Positions 8,829 to 21,740 of a DNA stretch of 64,000 bases are shown here, piece by piece. A program made the translations under genes and the position numbers. Position 1 is the stretch's first letter. Every line of letters starts with the position of its first letter. The notes beneath the pieces are model-generated. The model was given only the letters and a program-made list of their open reading frames with translations, was not told the origin of the DNA and did not search any database. Origin of the DNA: Mytilus trossulus. Its lineage: Eukaryota > Mollusca > Bivalvia > Mytilida > Mytilidae. The DNA is taken from contig NC_086382.1 of NCBI RefSeq assembly GCF_036588685.1, positions 77,721,999 through 77,785,998 on the forward strand, read 5' to 3'.

Positions 8829-11800
8829 GTACACAGACGACAACCTCCTGTCCCACTCCGACATCCCACCCACCACAAGTACACAGACGACAACCTCCTG
8901 TTCCACTCCGACATCCCCACCCACCACAAGTAGACAGACGACAACCTCCTGTTCCACTCCGACACCCCCACCCACCACAAGTACACAGACGACAACCTCC
9001 TGTTCCACTCCGACATCCCCACCCACCACAAGTAGACAGACGGCAACCTCCTGTCCCACTCAGACATCCCCACCCACCACAAGTACACAGACGACAACCT
9101 CCTGTCCCACTCCGACACCCCCACCCACCACAAGTACACAGACGACAACCTCCTGTTCCACTCCGACATCCCCACCCACCACAAGTAGACAGACGGCAAC
9201 CTCCTGTCCCACTCCGACATCCCAACCCACCACAAGTACACAGACGACAACCTCCTGTCCCACTCCGACACCCCCACCCACCACAAGTACACAGACGACA
9301 ACCTCCTGTCCCACTCCGACACCCCCACCCACCACAAGTACACAGACGACAACCTCCTGTCCCACTCCGACATCCCCACCCACCACAAGTACACAGACGA
9401 CAACCTCCTGTCCCACTCCGACATCCCCACCCACTACAAGTACACAGACGACAACCTCCTGTCCCACTCCGACATCCCCACCCACCACAAGTACACAGAC
9501 GACAACCTCCTGCCCCACTCCGACACCCCCACCCACCACAAGTACACAGACGACAACCTCCTGTCCCACTCCGACATCCCCACCCACCACAAGTAGACAG
9601 ACGACAACCTCCTGTCCCACTCCGACACCCCCACCCACCACAAGTACACAGACGACAACCTCCTGTCCCACTCCGACATCCCCACCCACCACAAGTACAC
9701 AGACGACAACCTCCTGTCCCACTCCGACATCCCCACCCACTACAAGTACACAGACGACAACCTCCTGTCCCACTCCGACATCCCCACCCACCACAAGTAC
9801 ACAGACGACAACCTCCTGTCCCACTCCGACACCCCCACCCACCACAAGTACACAGACGACAACCTCCTGTCCCACTCCGACACCCCCACCCACCACAAGT
9901 ACACAGACGACAACCTCCTGTCCCACTCCGACATCCCCACCCACCACAAGTACACAGACGACAACCTCCTGTCCCACTCCGACATCCCCACCCACTACAA
10001 GTACACAGACGACAACCTCCTGTCCCACTCCGACATCCCCACCCACCACAAGTACACAGACGACAACCTCCTGTCCCACTCCGACATCCCCACCCACCAC
10101 AAGTACACAGACGACAACCTCCTGTCCCATTCCGACATCCCCACCCACCACAAGTAGACAGACGACAACCTCCTGTCCCACTCCGACATCCCCACCCACC
10201 ACAAGTACACAGACGACAACCTCCTGTCCCACTCCGACATCCCCACCCACCACAAGTACACAGACGACAACCTCCTGTCCCACTCCGACATCCCCACCCA
10301 CTACAAGTACACAGACGACAACCTCCTGTCCCACTCCGACATCCCCACCCACCACAAGTACACAGACGACAACCTCCTGTCCCACTCCGACACCCCCACC
10401 CACCACAAGTACACAGACGACAACCTCCTGTCCCACTCCGACACCCCCACCCACCACAAGTACACAGACGACAACCTCCTGTCCCACTCCGACATCCCAA
10501 CCCACCACAAGTACACAGACGACAACCTCCTGTCCCACTCCGACACCCCCACCCACCACAAGTACACAGACGACAACCTCCTGTCCCACTCCGACATCCC
10601 CACCCACCACAAGTACACAGACGACAACCTCCTGTCCCACTCCGACACCCCCACCCACCACAAGTACACAGACGACAACCTCCTGTCCCACTCCGACATC
10701 CCCACCCACCACAAGTAGACAGACGACAACCTCCTGTCCCACTCCGACATCCCCACCCACCACAAGTACACAGACGACAACCTCCTGTCCCACTCCGACA
10801 TCCCACCCACCACAAGTACACAGACGACAACCTCCTGTTCCACTCCGACATCCCCACCCACCACAAGTAGACAGACGACAACCTCCTGTTCCACTCCGAC
10901 ACCCCCACCCACCACAAGTACACAGACGACAACCTCCTGTTCCACTCCGACATCCCCACCCACCACAAGTAGACAGACGGCAACCTCCTGTCCCACTCAG
11001 ACATCCCCACCCACCACAAGTACACAGACGACAACCTCCTGTCCCACTCCGACACCCCCACCCACCACAAGTACACAGACGACAACCTCCTGTTCCACTC
11101 CGACATCCCCACCCACCACAAGTAGACAGACGGCAACCTCCTGTCCCACTCCGACATCCCAACCCACCACAAGTACACAGACGACAACCTCCTGTCCCAC
11201 TCCGACACCCCCACCCACCACAAGTACACAGACGACAACCTCCTGTCCCACTCCGACACCCCCACCCACCACAAGTACACAGACGACAACCTCCTGTCCC
11301 ACTCCGACATCCCCACCCACCACAAGTACACAGACGACAACCTCCTGTCCCACTCCGACATCCCCACCCACTACAAGTACACAGACGACAACCTCCTGTC
11401 CCACTCCGACATCCCCACCCACCACAAGTACACAGACGACAACCTCCTGCCCCACTCCGACACCCCCACCCACCACAAGTACACAGACGACAACCTCCTG
11501 TCCCACTCCGACATCCCCACCCACCACAAGTAGACAGACGACAACCTCCTGTCCCACTCCGACACCCCCACCCACCACAAGTACACAGACGACAACCTCC
11601 TGTCCCACTCCGACATCCCCACCCACTACAAGTACACAGACGACAACCTCCTGTCCCACTCCGACATCCCCACCCACCACAAGTACACAGACGACAACCT
11701 CCTGTCCCACTCCGACATCCCCACCCACTACAAGTACACAGACGACAACCTCCTGTCCCACTCCGACATCCCCACCCACCACAAGTACACAGACGACAAC

Positions 11801-12906
11801 CTCCTGTCCCACTCCGACACCCCCACCCACCACAAGTACACAGACGACAACCTCCTGTCCCACTCCGACACCCCCACCCACCACAAGTACACAGACGACA
11901 ACCTCCTGTCCCACTCCGACATCCCAACCCACCACAAGTACACAGACGACAACCTCCTGTCCCACTCCGACACCCCCACCCACCACAAGTACACAGACGA
12001 CAACCTCCTGTCCCACTCCGACATCCCCACCCACCACAAGTACACAGACGACAACCTCCTGTCCCACTCCGACACCCCCACCCACCACAAGTACACAGAC
12101 GACAACCTCCTGTCCCACTCCGACATCCCCACCCACCACAAGTAGACAGACGACAACCTCCTGTCCCACTCCGACATCCCCACCCACCACAAGTACACAG
12201 ACGACAACCTCCTGTCCCACTCCGACATCCCCACCCACCACAAGTAGACAGACGGCAACCTCCTGTCCCACTCCGACATCCCAACCCACCACAAGTACAC
12301 AGACGACAACCTCCTGTCCCACTCCGACACCCCCACCCACCACAAGTACACAGACGACAACCTCCTGTCCCACTCCGACATCCCCACCCACCACAAGTAC
12401 ACAGACGACAACCTCCTGTCCCACTCCGACATCCCCACCCACTACAAGTACACAGACGACAACCTCCTGTCCCACTCCGACATCCCCACCCACCACAAGT
12501 ACACAGACGACAACCTCCTGTCCCACTCCGACACCCCCACCCACCACAAGTACACAGACGACAACCTCCTGTCCCACTCCGACATCCCCACCCACCACAA
12601 GTAGACAGACGACAACCTCCTGTCCCACTCCGACATCCCCACCCACCACAAGTACACAGACGACAACCTCCTGTCCCACTCCGACATCCCCACCCACCAC
12701 AAGTACACAGACGACAACCTCCTGTCCCACTCCGACATCCCCACCCACCACAAGTACACAGACGACAACCTCCTGTCCCACTCCGACATCCCCACCCACC
12801 ACAAGAACACAGACGACAACCTCCTGTCCCACTCCGACATCCCCACCCACCACAAGTACACAGACGACACCATCATGTCTCACTCCGACATCCCCACCCA
12901 CCACGT
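8829..12906. repeat. 51-bp minisatellite, about 80 copies, with ~1.94-kb higher-order repeat
   Basis: The unit begins ACACAGACGACAACCTCCTG and continues TCCCACTCCGACATCCCCAC, CCACCACAAGT. Because 51 is divisible by three and the unit has almost no stop codons, several frames on both strands stay open for over 1 kb; these are not genes. One plus-strand frame reads as a Thr/Ser/Pro-rich 17-residue repeat. Two units lack one C (at 8861 and 10798). Rare variants (TGCCCC, CACTCAG, CCCAACC, GACGGCA) recur exactly 1,937 bp apart over at least 800 bp, showing that a block of about 38 units was duplicated. The minus strand is G-rich. Confidence 0.97.
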
Positions 12907-12908
12907 AA

Positions 12909-14189
12909 CGTCGAAGTCAATGTGCCTTTATTTAAACCAATGTAAATGAGAGATTTATCAATGTAATTAAAGTTTTCAGCTTTATCTAAACACCAAATCA
13001 AACTGGATGATGAACTGTTAAAACGTCATTGAAATAAAACCTGGAATTAATCCAATATGGAAGATTAAGGCCATTTAAAACGATTTGAGATGGATCAAAT
13101 TTTAGAAAAAAGACAATAACATATTTAAAATTTGTCATCGATATGAAAAAAATATTCGTTTATTCATTTGAACTTCAATTTAACGTCCCATGCAAATCAA
13201 ATTCTATAAAATAACATAACACGTCTAATAAGTGTTTTATCACTGAGAATTAAGGTTATTATCAATTAATGTTTTCGAATGATTGAGCAGTTCAGATAAA
13301 CATTTCACAATAATTTAACATATCGTATCTTTTGAAAAAAACATTTTATTTTGATCGAAAAATTATAAATGTAACAACCGTCTATAGATTTGTTTTGTAT
13401 ATAATTTTTTTTTTGGTAAGTGTGTTTTTAGTGGTAGTTTATATAGTCCTTTATACACGTATGCAAAGATGATTCTATAATAGATACAATTGTGTAAAAC
13501 ATATACATAAAAGTACAGGATAAATAAAATAGCACACCATGTTGAAGCATATTTGATTGCTCGCCAAATCATATGACAATTGTTATATTGAACTTTGAAA
13601 GGTAGTTAATTCTATGGTAGAAGGTCAAATAATAAGTACTCAAGAAATAGAGGAACCCAGAGAAAGATGTGTATGTAGGGTATACATGTAACAATAATAT
13701 TTTCTTAAAAAAATACAATTCCCCTGGTATATCCTGCGATGATTATAAAACGTATATATAATAGATTAGAACCTTAGTCAATGTTACACAAGATAAGTTA
13801 AAGTCTTAACGATCCCTAAACCTAAACCTAACAGAAGATGCACGTTTGGGCTTATTGGTATATTATGTTACGTTTTCACAAAATATCAAGTCGACATTAA
13901 AGCTCAGTTTTCGAGTCGACGTAAATTTTGGGCTAATCATCAAATTTACGTGTAGATAACAGGTATATTTATATTTTTATTATTTGCAAATATTACATAT
14001 GTAATGAATCGATTTTGTTTCTATGTTCCCTTCACTTTTACAGACAATGTCTGCTGCTATTAACGTACAACGTGCAGACATAAAACACTATGTGTTACTC
14101 GGTAGCGTTAATCTGGTATGCATATTGGCGCTAAATGAAGTTTAATGATAAGATACATATTGATTCTTAATGAAATCCGCTTATATGAA
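12909..14189. other. AT-rich intergenic stretch
   Basis: No gene, RNA or clear repeat structure is visible. A short CCTAAA-like run at about 13817-13833 is too brief to be telomeric. Open frames of 60-70 codons occur only by chance. Confidence 0.5.
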
Positions 14190-15210
14190 ATTGAGAATGG
14201 GAATGGAGAATGTGTCAAAAAGACAACAACCCAACTAAAGGGTAGAGTTCTGCCGATGGATAGCATGCAAACAACTGGTTTTAGAATACATGTGTTTATT
14301 TCCGATGTAAAGACCCTATGACTGAATCAATATAAATACCAAAATACACAATCCTTAACGACCTTACAACAGTTTTGTAACTATATCCCCTTTGAATAAA
14401 TCTTTTGAAGGTTTGGTTAGCGTTTGAGTTAATGCCGATATTTTGGTGCTTTGTATAGAATAATACCATAAAAATGTATATGGTAAATATTTGAACGTAT
14501 AAGATGTCTGCATGTTAATTAACCATTGGCAATGGTGTAATGGCATAACAAAATGATTTACATAACAACATACATAAACACTGAAATATGAAAAATAGCA
14601 AAAAAGGGCAAGCACCCAATAACATGCTCCTGACTTGGGACAGACCCACACAGAAAGTTGCGGGGTTAAACTATTTTAAAGGCAACAACCTTTCTCATAA
14701 CTCTGGACAGTGGTGTAACAGTACAACATAAGAACGAATTATGAAAATCAGTTCAAAATGAATTAACTGATCAGAGAAATACAAATAGAAATACATCTAA
14801 CAAAAACACAGAGTGGACGTGGCAAGGTACTTATACATTCCTACAACAAAAAGACAGTGAGTACAGAACTGAGAATACTCGAAGTTACTGACATCTAGTT
14901 CAAAGACAATAATAACAACTAATAAAAACAAATCATTCATCTTTAGTTTAACCAAAATAACAATCAGTTCACATCCAACTTCCAATGGATTTCATGTAAA
15001 TATGTTATAAATATCAGAGAAAACATGACCTACATTATATAGCCATGAATGTGCATAAGTATTAATATTCAGTTTAATTTTGATAACAAAATCAATACTA
15101 ATACCAATAAAAAACAATATTCAAAAATCTGAATGGATGATAACCGTGTTAAATTGGTCACCTTGTAGAATAAGTTTATTTAACGGATCGATAAATTCTA
15201 AATAATTGTT
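14190..15210 (+). repeat. Dispersed bivalve repeat, diverged copy
   Basis: At 14190-14240 the words gagaatgggaatggagaa and gacaacaacccaac match a dispersed mussel repeat. From 14620 the order of words is shared with 54330-54990: gacttgggacag, gcggggttaaac, ggacagtggtgtaacagtac, aacataagaacgaa, gtggacgtggc, ctgagaatactcg and later gaataagtttattt. The copy is more diverged than that at 54108. It has no coding capacity. Confidence 0.65.
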
Positions 15211-16616
15211 GTAAGTCTGGATGTTGGTTGTTATAGTATGTTACATTAGCTAAGGTTGTTGCACAAGTATAAACAATTATTATCTGAAATATAGGTTATT
15301 CTCCTAAAAGTTTAAATCTTTTAATCAGTAAGAAAGTTAAATTGGTAATTACTTATGCAACAATCATAGATTATAGATTGAACACGGTCGTTTCTGGATT
15401 ATAGGCGGGATTACCGTATTTGTTCAATAGGCGATCTTCAATTTACACGGGAACTGAACCTCATCATATTTTTAATGTAAATGTTTCTGCAATGAACGAA
15501 AAGTCTCTACTACACAATGTGTAGTTGTAAAAACAAAATGTCTTAAAATATAGTTAATCATCCAATCAAAGATAATTGATAACGATATAAAAATTAATAT
15601 TTTAAACTTATATAATATGTGGATAATTTCACACAATTTGTATTCCTACAACTGTATACAATGTAAATTGTATATGAATATTCCATGGATGGACTTTATG
15701 TCAGTTTATTGTTTGTATGTTCACATACCCAGTGGGAGTCTTTGAGAAACAAAAGTTTCACGGTTACATAAAATATGCCTACCTCTTTCAATTTCTTTCT
15801 TCCTGACCGGGCTCATAATGAATGAGTTTATTCCTCTTATTTTATTTTCTTATTCATATTTTGGTTGAATTGATTGATACGTATCGAGAAACTTTAATAT
15901 ATCCATTAACTGTGCTTTATTTTGTAAATCGTTTGATTGTATAGCTCAAACGCAAATTTTGGGCACCATGATTGGTTAATAAGAAAATATCTTATCTTAC
16001 TTAACCAAGGAAAACACAGAGGAGCATGTCAGGAGCCATACACTTATCCTGTATCAAAACTGTCCTTAATTGTCTCTCAATCTCTCAATTTTTAAAAGAT
16101 TTGAATCAAAACACAATGTTCTATGATAGATGTAAACAAATTAAGACAAATGGGTTTACGTATACCATACTGTTTACAAACTATAAATGAAATCAGTATA
16201 TTTTAGGCAACTTGTCAATTCTGAATTATCTTACCAGGGTGAAATGTCTACAAAATAATAAACAAACAAAATCATTATACATGTATGATTTAATTTTTCT
16301 TCTGTACTCCGTATATATACACTAAGGATTACTCTGAATAAAGGATATTTCAACGCACTCTGTGTTTCAGATACAGTCTGATTAAATTAGATTCGAGTTA
16401 TCCGGACTTCTCAAACTATTACCACTTGCGTATTACCAAAATATAGTTAAACACTGTAAATACCTATCTGTCCTTATTGAATTTTGATATAACATGTAAA
16501 TCCCAGTAAATTTCAAGTCAATATGGTCAGTATCAGAAAGCTATCTGTGCATGTTTTTATATATACATACATACATATAGTCGGTAATTTTACCACAAAA
16601 TATATAAGTCTTGATT
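15211..16616. other. AT-rich stretch downstream of the 16617-17543 gene
   Basis: The sequence is AT-rich and non-coding, presumably the 3' flank of the minus-strand gene. I see no recognisable exon or element. Confidence 0.45.
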
Positions 16617-17543
16617 TTAATCCGTAGAATTTGGGGGTGGTGAACTTCCACCTTTTGCAACAATACTTTGAAGTTCTGATTTTTCATTTTTCATACTTTT
16701 AGAATGTTTTGACAGTCTTGTACTACTTTTGTTCGTTTTAGTACTATTCGTGACAATGCTGTCTGGGCCTTGGTTTGTTAATGTTCGTGAACCAAGCTGG
16801 ACTCTGGACGCAGAAATAGATTCTACATGTGTGTCTGTTTGATATCCTTGATCAATAGTAGGAAGAACAAGGGGAGCTAACCCGTCCATACGTGGGGTGT
16901 AATGTTCCAACTGTACAGTTCCGTTAATTCGCTGATTCTGCATTAATCTTGCTTTCAGCAATGAATCCGTACTCGAGTGAGCCGGATTATTCTTCCCGAA
17001 GAGTACCGGAGATATCCGAGGGGGTCGTTCAAACTGAATAGGTGACCTCACAAAGTCAAACTTTCCTTGATTTTTAATGACGCGTCGTGCTGGAAAATGT
17101 TTGTATGTTTTTTCATACACTCCAGGGATATTTGTACTTGTGGGTGACAAACTTCGAGGGTCCACAACATCTACTGCTCCCACATATGTCCTTTGTTTCG
17201 GTTTTGTCATAAAGTTTGTAGAATAAAATGTGACTTCCTTACTTTTATTTTCTGACGGACTTAGACTACACTTTGCTGATAGTTTAGATGACATGTCAGA
17301 GACCTCTTGTTCTCGGCATCGTTGGTTCATCTCAGACAGAATTTGTTGTTGTTTGCCTAAACGCCGCTTTTCAAAGCTATGCGATAGATCCATGATGGCG
17401 ACTTTATCTGGTGTAGGCAACCTGTTTCTGGCATCCCTGTAATGTACCAATGTTTTCAAATGTTCTCGTGTCGGGTCCCTCAAAAACGAAGGCGCTGGCT
17501 CCACAGCTGCCTCCAGTAAGGTGTGGGACTGAAATAATCTCAT
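16617..17543 (-). CDS. Unrecognised intronless gene, 308 residues, basic and Ser/Thr-rich
   Basis: The frame starts with ATG at 17543, and an in-frame TGA lies three codons upstream, so the N-terminus is fixed. I do not recognise the family. Residues 20-85 look the most structured: a charged, helix-prone stretch (REHLKTLVHYRDARNRL, then SFEKRRLGKQQQILSEMNQR) that could form an amphipathic helix or short coiled coil. The remainder is Pro/Ser/Thr-rich and probably disordered, with many Arg and Lys residues. There is no signal peptide or membrane segment. A KEVTF segment at 102-106 fits the RVxF-type PP1-docking pattern, a short motif that also arises by chance. Length, Met start and non-repetitive composition argue for a real coding region. 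It could be a complete single-exon gene or the first exon of a longer one. Confidence 0.6.
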   Translation of the reverse strand: MRLFQSHTLLEAAVEPAPSFLRDPTREHLKTLVHYRDARNRLPTPDKVAIMDLSHSFEKRRLGKQQQILSEMNQRCREQEVSDMSSKLSAKCSLSPSENKSKEVTFYSTNFMTKPKQRTYVGAVDVVDPRSLSPTSTNIPGVYEKTYKHFPARRVIKNQGKFDFVRSPIQFERPPRISPVLFGKNNPAHSSTDSLLKARLMQNQRINGTVQLEHYTPRMDGLAPLVLPTIDQGYQTDTHVESISASRVQLGSRTLTNQGPDSIVTNSTKTNKSSTRLSKHSKSMKNEKSELQSIVAKGGSSPPPNSTD

Positions 17544-18770
17544 TTTGTATCATAGATTGTAACTGTATTCCAAAACACCTCGTTCCAATAAAAATAATGA
17601 TTTGTTAAAATAACATAACTAACTAAATTGATTTTACATTTCCACAATAGCTTGAAATGAACTTGAATTATTCGGCTTATAAGTAAATCCTTATTATGGT
17701 TACGACTCCCAGAGATAATCCGACAGACGATAATCTGCCGTGAATCCTAACTTTACACAGTTCAATCTGTGAACACACCGTTATATTGCCAGCTTTATTA
17801 TAAACAACGCATTTAAAATTCTTTTATTTCAAGCAGTCTGTCAAAGTAGTATTAATGTTAAAATGCCGTTGATTCAAGCTTATTCATGATCATAAACCGT
17901 GATCGTATCAAATTTCCAATTATTTTATTATTTAAAAATCCAGTCTAAACTTACAGTAATTATTCAGTTACATATCATTTAAAAATCTGTTCCATATATA
18001 GTTATAATTTATTTACATTGTTTATAGAAGGAATTATTCTCTTTATATAAACTCAATTACTAATACATTCCTTTTTATTCTTAAAGTATTCAGAAAATCA
18101 ATATAAGTATAATTTCACTTAGTCTTCACGTCTTATACATGTTACATATAGTTACCTAACAGATAACAATCGACATTAGATATCATTGTCCTGGACTGTA
18201 TTGATTTCTACTAATATCTTTTATATGACGAGATGTATCAGTAGGATAGGTCTATTTCACTTATGGTGATCTGCAAAATAGAATGTCTTTTGGGATCTAT
18301 GATAGGGGGAAAAATACCCCTCCCCTTTCCCTAAAATGAATAAGAAAATAATGTAATATTTATCAAAATAATTTGTAACTGAAGCATATATGTCTAATAG
18401 GCATGACACAAGTTCTTTGGCAGCGCAATATTTCCTAATAAAGGTAAATTAATCTTTCTTTCCAATTATCGAGTGTTAAAAAATATGTTTAGAAATCTAT
18501 GTGGTATAAGGAGGAGAGATAGCTGTATACCAATTACATCAAATGTAAGTAACTTGACTTGTTGGTTATGTGTCAAAGTAATATGCCTAGAACGTGACAC
18601 AATGTAGGCAGGCAAAGAAGACCCTCGTAAGCTGCCTCTTGACGATGCACGCCTTATCCCTATCCATAGCCCTCACCAAAGCCATATGCATAGCCCTTAC
18701 CCCAACTCTAATCATATATATAACCCTAACAATGAACAATTCTTCCTGTATAAAATGTTTACCGATGCTA
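17544..18770. other. Upstream flank, non-coding
   Basis: This AT-rich sequence precedes the minus-strand 308-residue gene and presumably contains its promoter. I cannot point to a specific TATA box or regulatory site. Confidence 0.4.
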
Positions 18771-19125
18771 TTGTTTCCCGTCCCGTACTCGAGAGACCCG
18801 GTAGCCAGCATGAAACCTTGTCCGCGGCTCCTCGATGAAGAATTCACCTCGTGTAAAAATTTTCCAGGCCCCGTACCTCAAGAGACCCACAATAGCCCAC
18901 AGAAACATTGTCCGTTGCTTCCCGGTGAATAATTCTCCCTCATATGAAAATTTTCATGATACTATATAGTTCTGCCCGCCCCGCACATCAAGAGACCCTA
19001 GTTTAGTACGCATAACACCATGGCCGCGACTCCCCCATGAACAATTATCCCTCATGTTATTTTTTTTTACAATTTTCTGCCATACCCGTAAGTTGAGTGA
19101 CGCGGTAGCCCTCATGTATCAAACT
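18771..19125. repeat. Decayed ~108-bp tandem repeat, block 1 (about 3 units)
   Basis: Each unit has a 'cccgtac-tc(a/g)agagaccc' start, a 'ccgcggctcctcgatgaa' middle and an 'aattc-ccctc-t-aaaattttc' end. Examples are at 18782, 18871 and about 18978. Units are well diverged. The same repeat recurs at 20200-20875. Confidence 0.6.
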
Positions 19126-19581
19126 TATTGGTGTCGGATGGATCGGGTTGACGGGCGAACGTACTCGCCCTGGTTGTGCCGTATTTAATTGTTTTCATGG
19201 AGGCCCAAAATTTTCTATTTAGTCAGAGACAATTATGCATAATGTTATATGCAATCGATTCAGTTAATATGAGCAACACATTGTTTGATCTTTTTTGGAG
19301 TTGTCTAGTTAGAAGTTACGCCACATATTGATACTAGTTCAATAAGTGTTGTGTTTCTAATGACACTCAATATATCAATGAAGTCTCAGACAGATAGGTA
19401 ACTCGTTTAATTATTTAACGCTATTCTATTTAAAACAATTAAATGTTATTTAATCTACTATTAGCCTCATTGTTCTTTTCGCTTACAAGGTAGACCATAT
19501 CAAACTATTTTATTCAGTTTTCACTTAACGATTTCCGGTTATAATGTATACTTATTGACCATGTTGACTGGGTATGCATGA

Positions 19582-19681
19582 GTGGAATAGTAAGAATTTT
19601 CCCCATAGGTGCAACTATTGTCCTGAGGCGTAGCCGAGAGTAATAGTTGTATCATAGGGTACAATAAACTTACTATTCCAC
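19582..19681. repeat. 100-bp imperfect hairpin
   Basis: GTGGAATAGTAAG at 19582-19594 pairs with CTTACTATTCCAC at 19669-19681. Inner blocks around 'ataggtgcaactatt' and 'aatagttgtatcatag' also pair. The loop holds gaggcgtagccgag. Probably a foldback repeat. Confidence 0.6.
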
Positions 19682-20199
19682 GAATATCTAGCTAGTCAGT
19701 AAGTGTTTTATTATATCGAAAAAACAACAGCAATAAATCAAGTCTGATCGTAATATATAAAGCAGAAACCAACCATAAAGTTTTCTTCGTAAATAACTTT
19801 TTAGGGTTGACAATTTAGGATATTCATCACAATGAAAGAGTCGATGACCACCAGCTGAGCTAATACGACAACTTAGGGACTTACCATGTTTATTTTTATA
19901 TGTACTTTTACATATATAATATCAGAAGTCCATTACTAGACAGAGGCAGGGTATAAAAATCGTCACTAAACTACAGAAAGTATGAACCTTACCGTAATTA
20001 AAAAATGACGTTTGTATCACTAGTACACGTAGTTCATAACAAACTTACAGCAGAGAACTTTGTTGCCCGACGAGGACCCGCAGAAAATCAATCAGTGGGT
20101 CTTACGGCGAACAGCGCGGCAAAATTTATACCTTCGCTATAACTATGTAATTGTAATTTTTTGAGAAATAAAGTATTCGTATTCGTTAAACTTTTCATA

Positions 20200-20875
20200 C
20201 GAGGCTGAAATGGTCATCGAGAAGCCGCAGACAATGTTTACGCGGGCTACCGCGGCTCTTTTGAGGTACGGAGCACCGAAAATACAGCATCGGGAAAAGT
20301 TTTTAACGAGAAAGATTTTTTTATAGAGGAGCCGTAGATTATAATTTTTCCCGCTTTCAAAGTTCTTACCGAGGGTAGATTCTCTGCCTTGGTCGTTAAA
20401 AGAACCGCGGTAGACCGCACCAATTTTGTCTGTGTCTCCTCGATGAAAAATTCTTCCTCGTAAAAATTCCTAACCGAGGGTATTTTTTTCTCTGTTTAGG
20501 TCGTCGAGAGACCTGCAGTAGCCGCATAAATCTTATATGCGGCTCCTCGATGAAAAAATCCCCCTTGTCAAAAAATTTTCCCGATGGGTTATATTTTTCT
20601 GTCATGTACGTCGAAAGACCCGCGGTAGACCACATTAACCTTGTATGCGGCTCCTCGATGAAAATTTCTATCTCGATAAAATAATTTACAGAGGGAATAT
20701 CATCTCAGCCTTGGTCGTCGAGAGAATCGCCGTAGCCCGGATGAACCTTGTCCGCCATACTCGATGAAAATATCTGCCCCGTTAAAATTTCTTACCAAGG
20801 GTATATTTTCTGCCCTGCTTGTACAGTGACCCGCGGTAACCCGCTTAAACCGCGGCTCTCTTGTCAACGTTTTTG
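20200..20875. repeat. Decayed ~108-bp tandem repeat, block 2 (about 6 units)
   Basis: The core 'ctcctcgatgaaaa' recurs near 20436, 20542 and 20651, and as a variant near 20756, each followed by 'aaaattt-ttaccgagggtat' and 'gtcgagagacccgcggtag'. This is the same family as 18771-19125 and is more GC-rich than its surroundings. Short open frames in it (for example 20396-20635 on the minus strand) follow the repeat, not a gene. Confidence 0.65.
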
Positions 20876-21740
20876 GATAGTCAGGGGATGTTTCGGAAAG
20901 AAAAAAATAAATACATAGGGAAGCGAGAGAGAAGGCATCGGTTCGCTCTCTTGTCGCCACTTGGACCACACACACGCACACATACGATAAGGCAAGCCGG
21001 GGGATGTTGAGCGGGCAAAAATGTTTTACATGTAGAGACAACAGAGCCGACCGTCACGGGGCAACTACCATAATTTGTCCCTTTGCACCAGTCGTACGTA
21101 CACCGTTTGAAAGCCTAAGGTGAGAGTCGAACCCACGTAAGTTTAATCCGAAAAATCGACTCCAGAAACACCCCCTCTCTGGACTCGAAAGTGAACACAA
21201 TTAAAAAAAAAGAAGAAGCTTTAATGTTTTTTTTAAATTATACTGTCATCTACGAAGAGTCGGATTTTGCAAATTTGGCTGTATTCTGGAAGATCATTCA
21301 TGTAAATGATGAAAAGTATAGGCCATAGCACTGTTCCCCGTTGGACACCCGATGTGACTGGTAATTTTGAAGATGACATGTTTTCTAAAAGTACAGTCAC
21401 TCCTTAAGTTCTATTTTAAAGAAAGAATTCGACCTTTTTATGTTTTGTTCTGATATGCCAATTTAAGAAATTATTTTAAATAGTAATCTTTTGTGTGGTA
21501 CCTTGTCCAAACAAAATAACGGATTGTTCTGAAACATACATATAATGTTTTCATTTTAATACCCCAAAACATGTTTTCTACATGTGTACAAAACAGTAAC
21601 ACGCTGGTATTAACGGTATTGTAATTTCCATACATTTATGAAGGTCATTGGCATGGCCATTCCCTGTCGGATCCCCTCAGTCATGGTCTACTGACTGTTA
21701 CTTTTGCTTGCTGAAGATGCATCTGTACTGATTTTGTGTC
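20876..21740. other. Non-coding stretch
   Basis: There is a short imperfect inverted pair around gagagagaag ... gcgaac-ctctctt at about 20925-20955. A T-arm-like sequence (GGTTCGACTC on the minus strand) lies near 21125-21135 without a recoverable tRNA cloverleaf. Nothing else can be supported. Confidence 0.4.

Noticed and set aside
8719..12904. Very long open frames on both strands (up to about 1,070 codons) giving Gly/Cys- or Pro-rich 17-residue repeat proteins
   Set aside because: They follow from a 51-bp unit with few stops. Several frames are open at once, unit differences change residues in every frame, and two units shift the frame. They were kept only as a finding about the Thr/Ser/Pro frame.
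13815..13835. Telomere-like CCTAAA repeats
   Set aside because: Only two to three imperfect hexamers, which is chance in AT-rich DNA; animal telomeres are TTAGGG.
21115..21180. tRNA-like sequence with a TψC-arm-like GGTTCGACTC on the minus strand
   Set aside because: No acceptor stem, D arm or anticodon arm could be paired convincingly.
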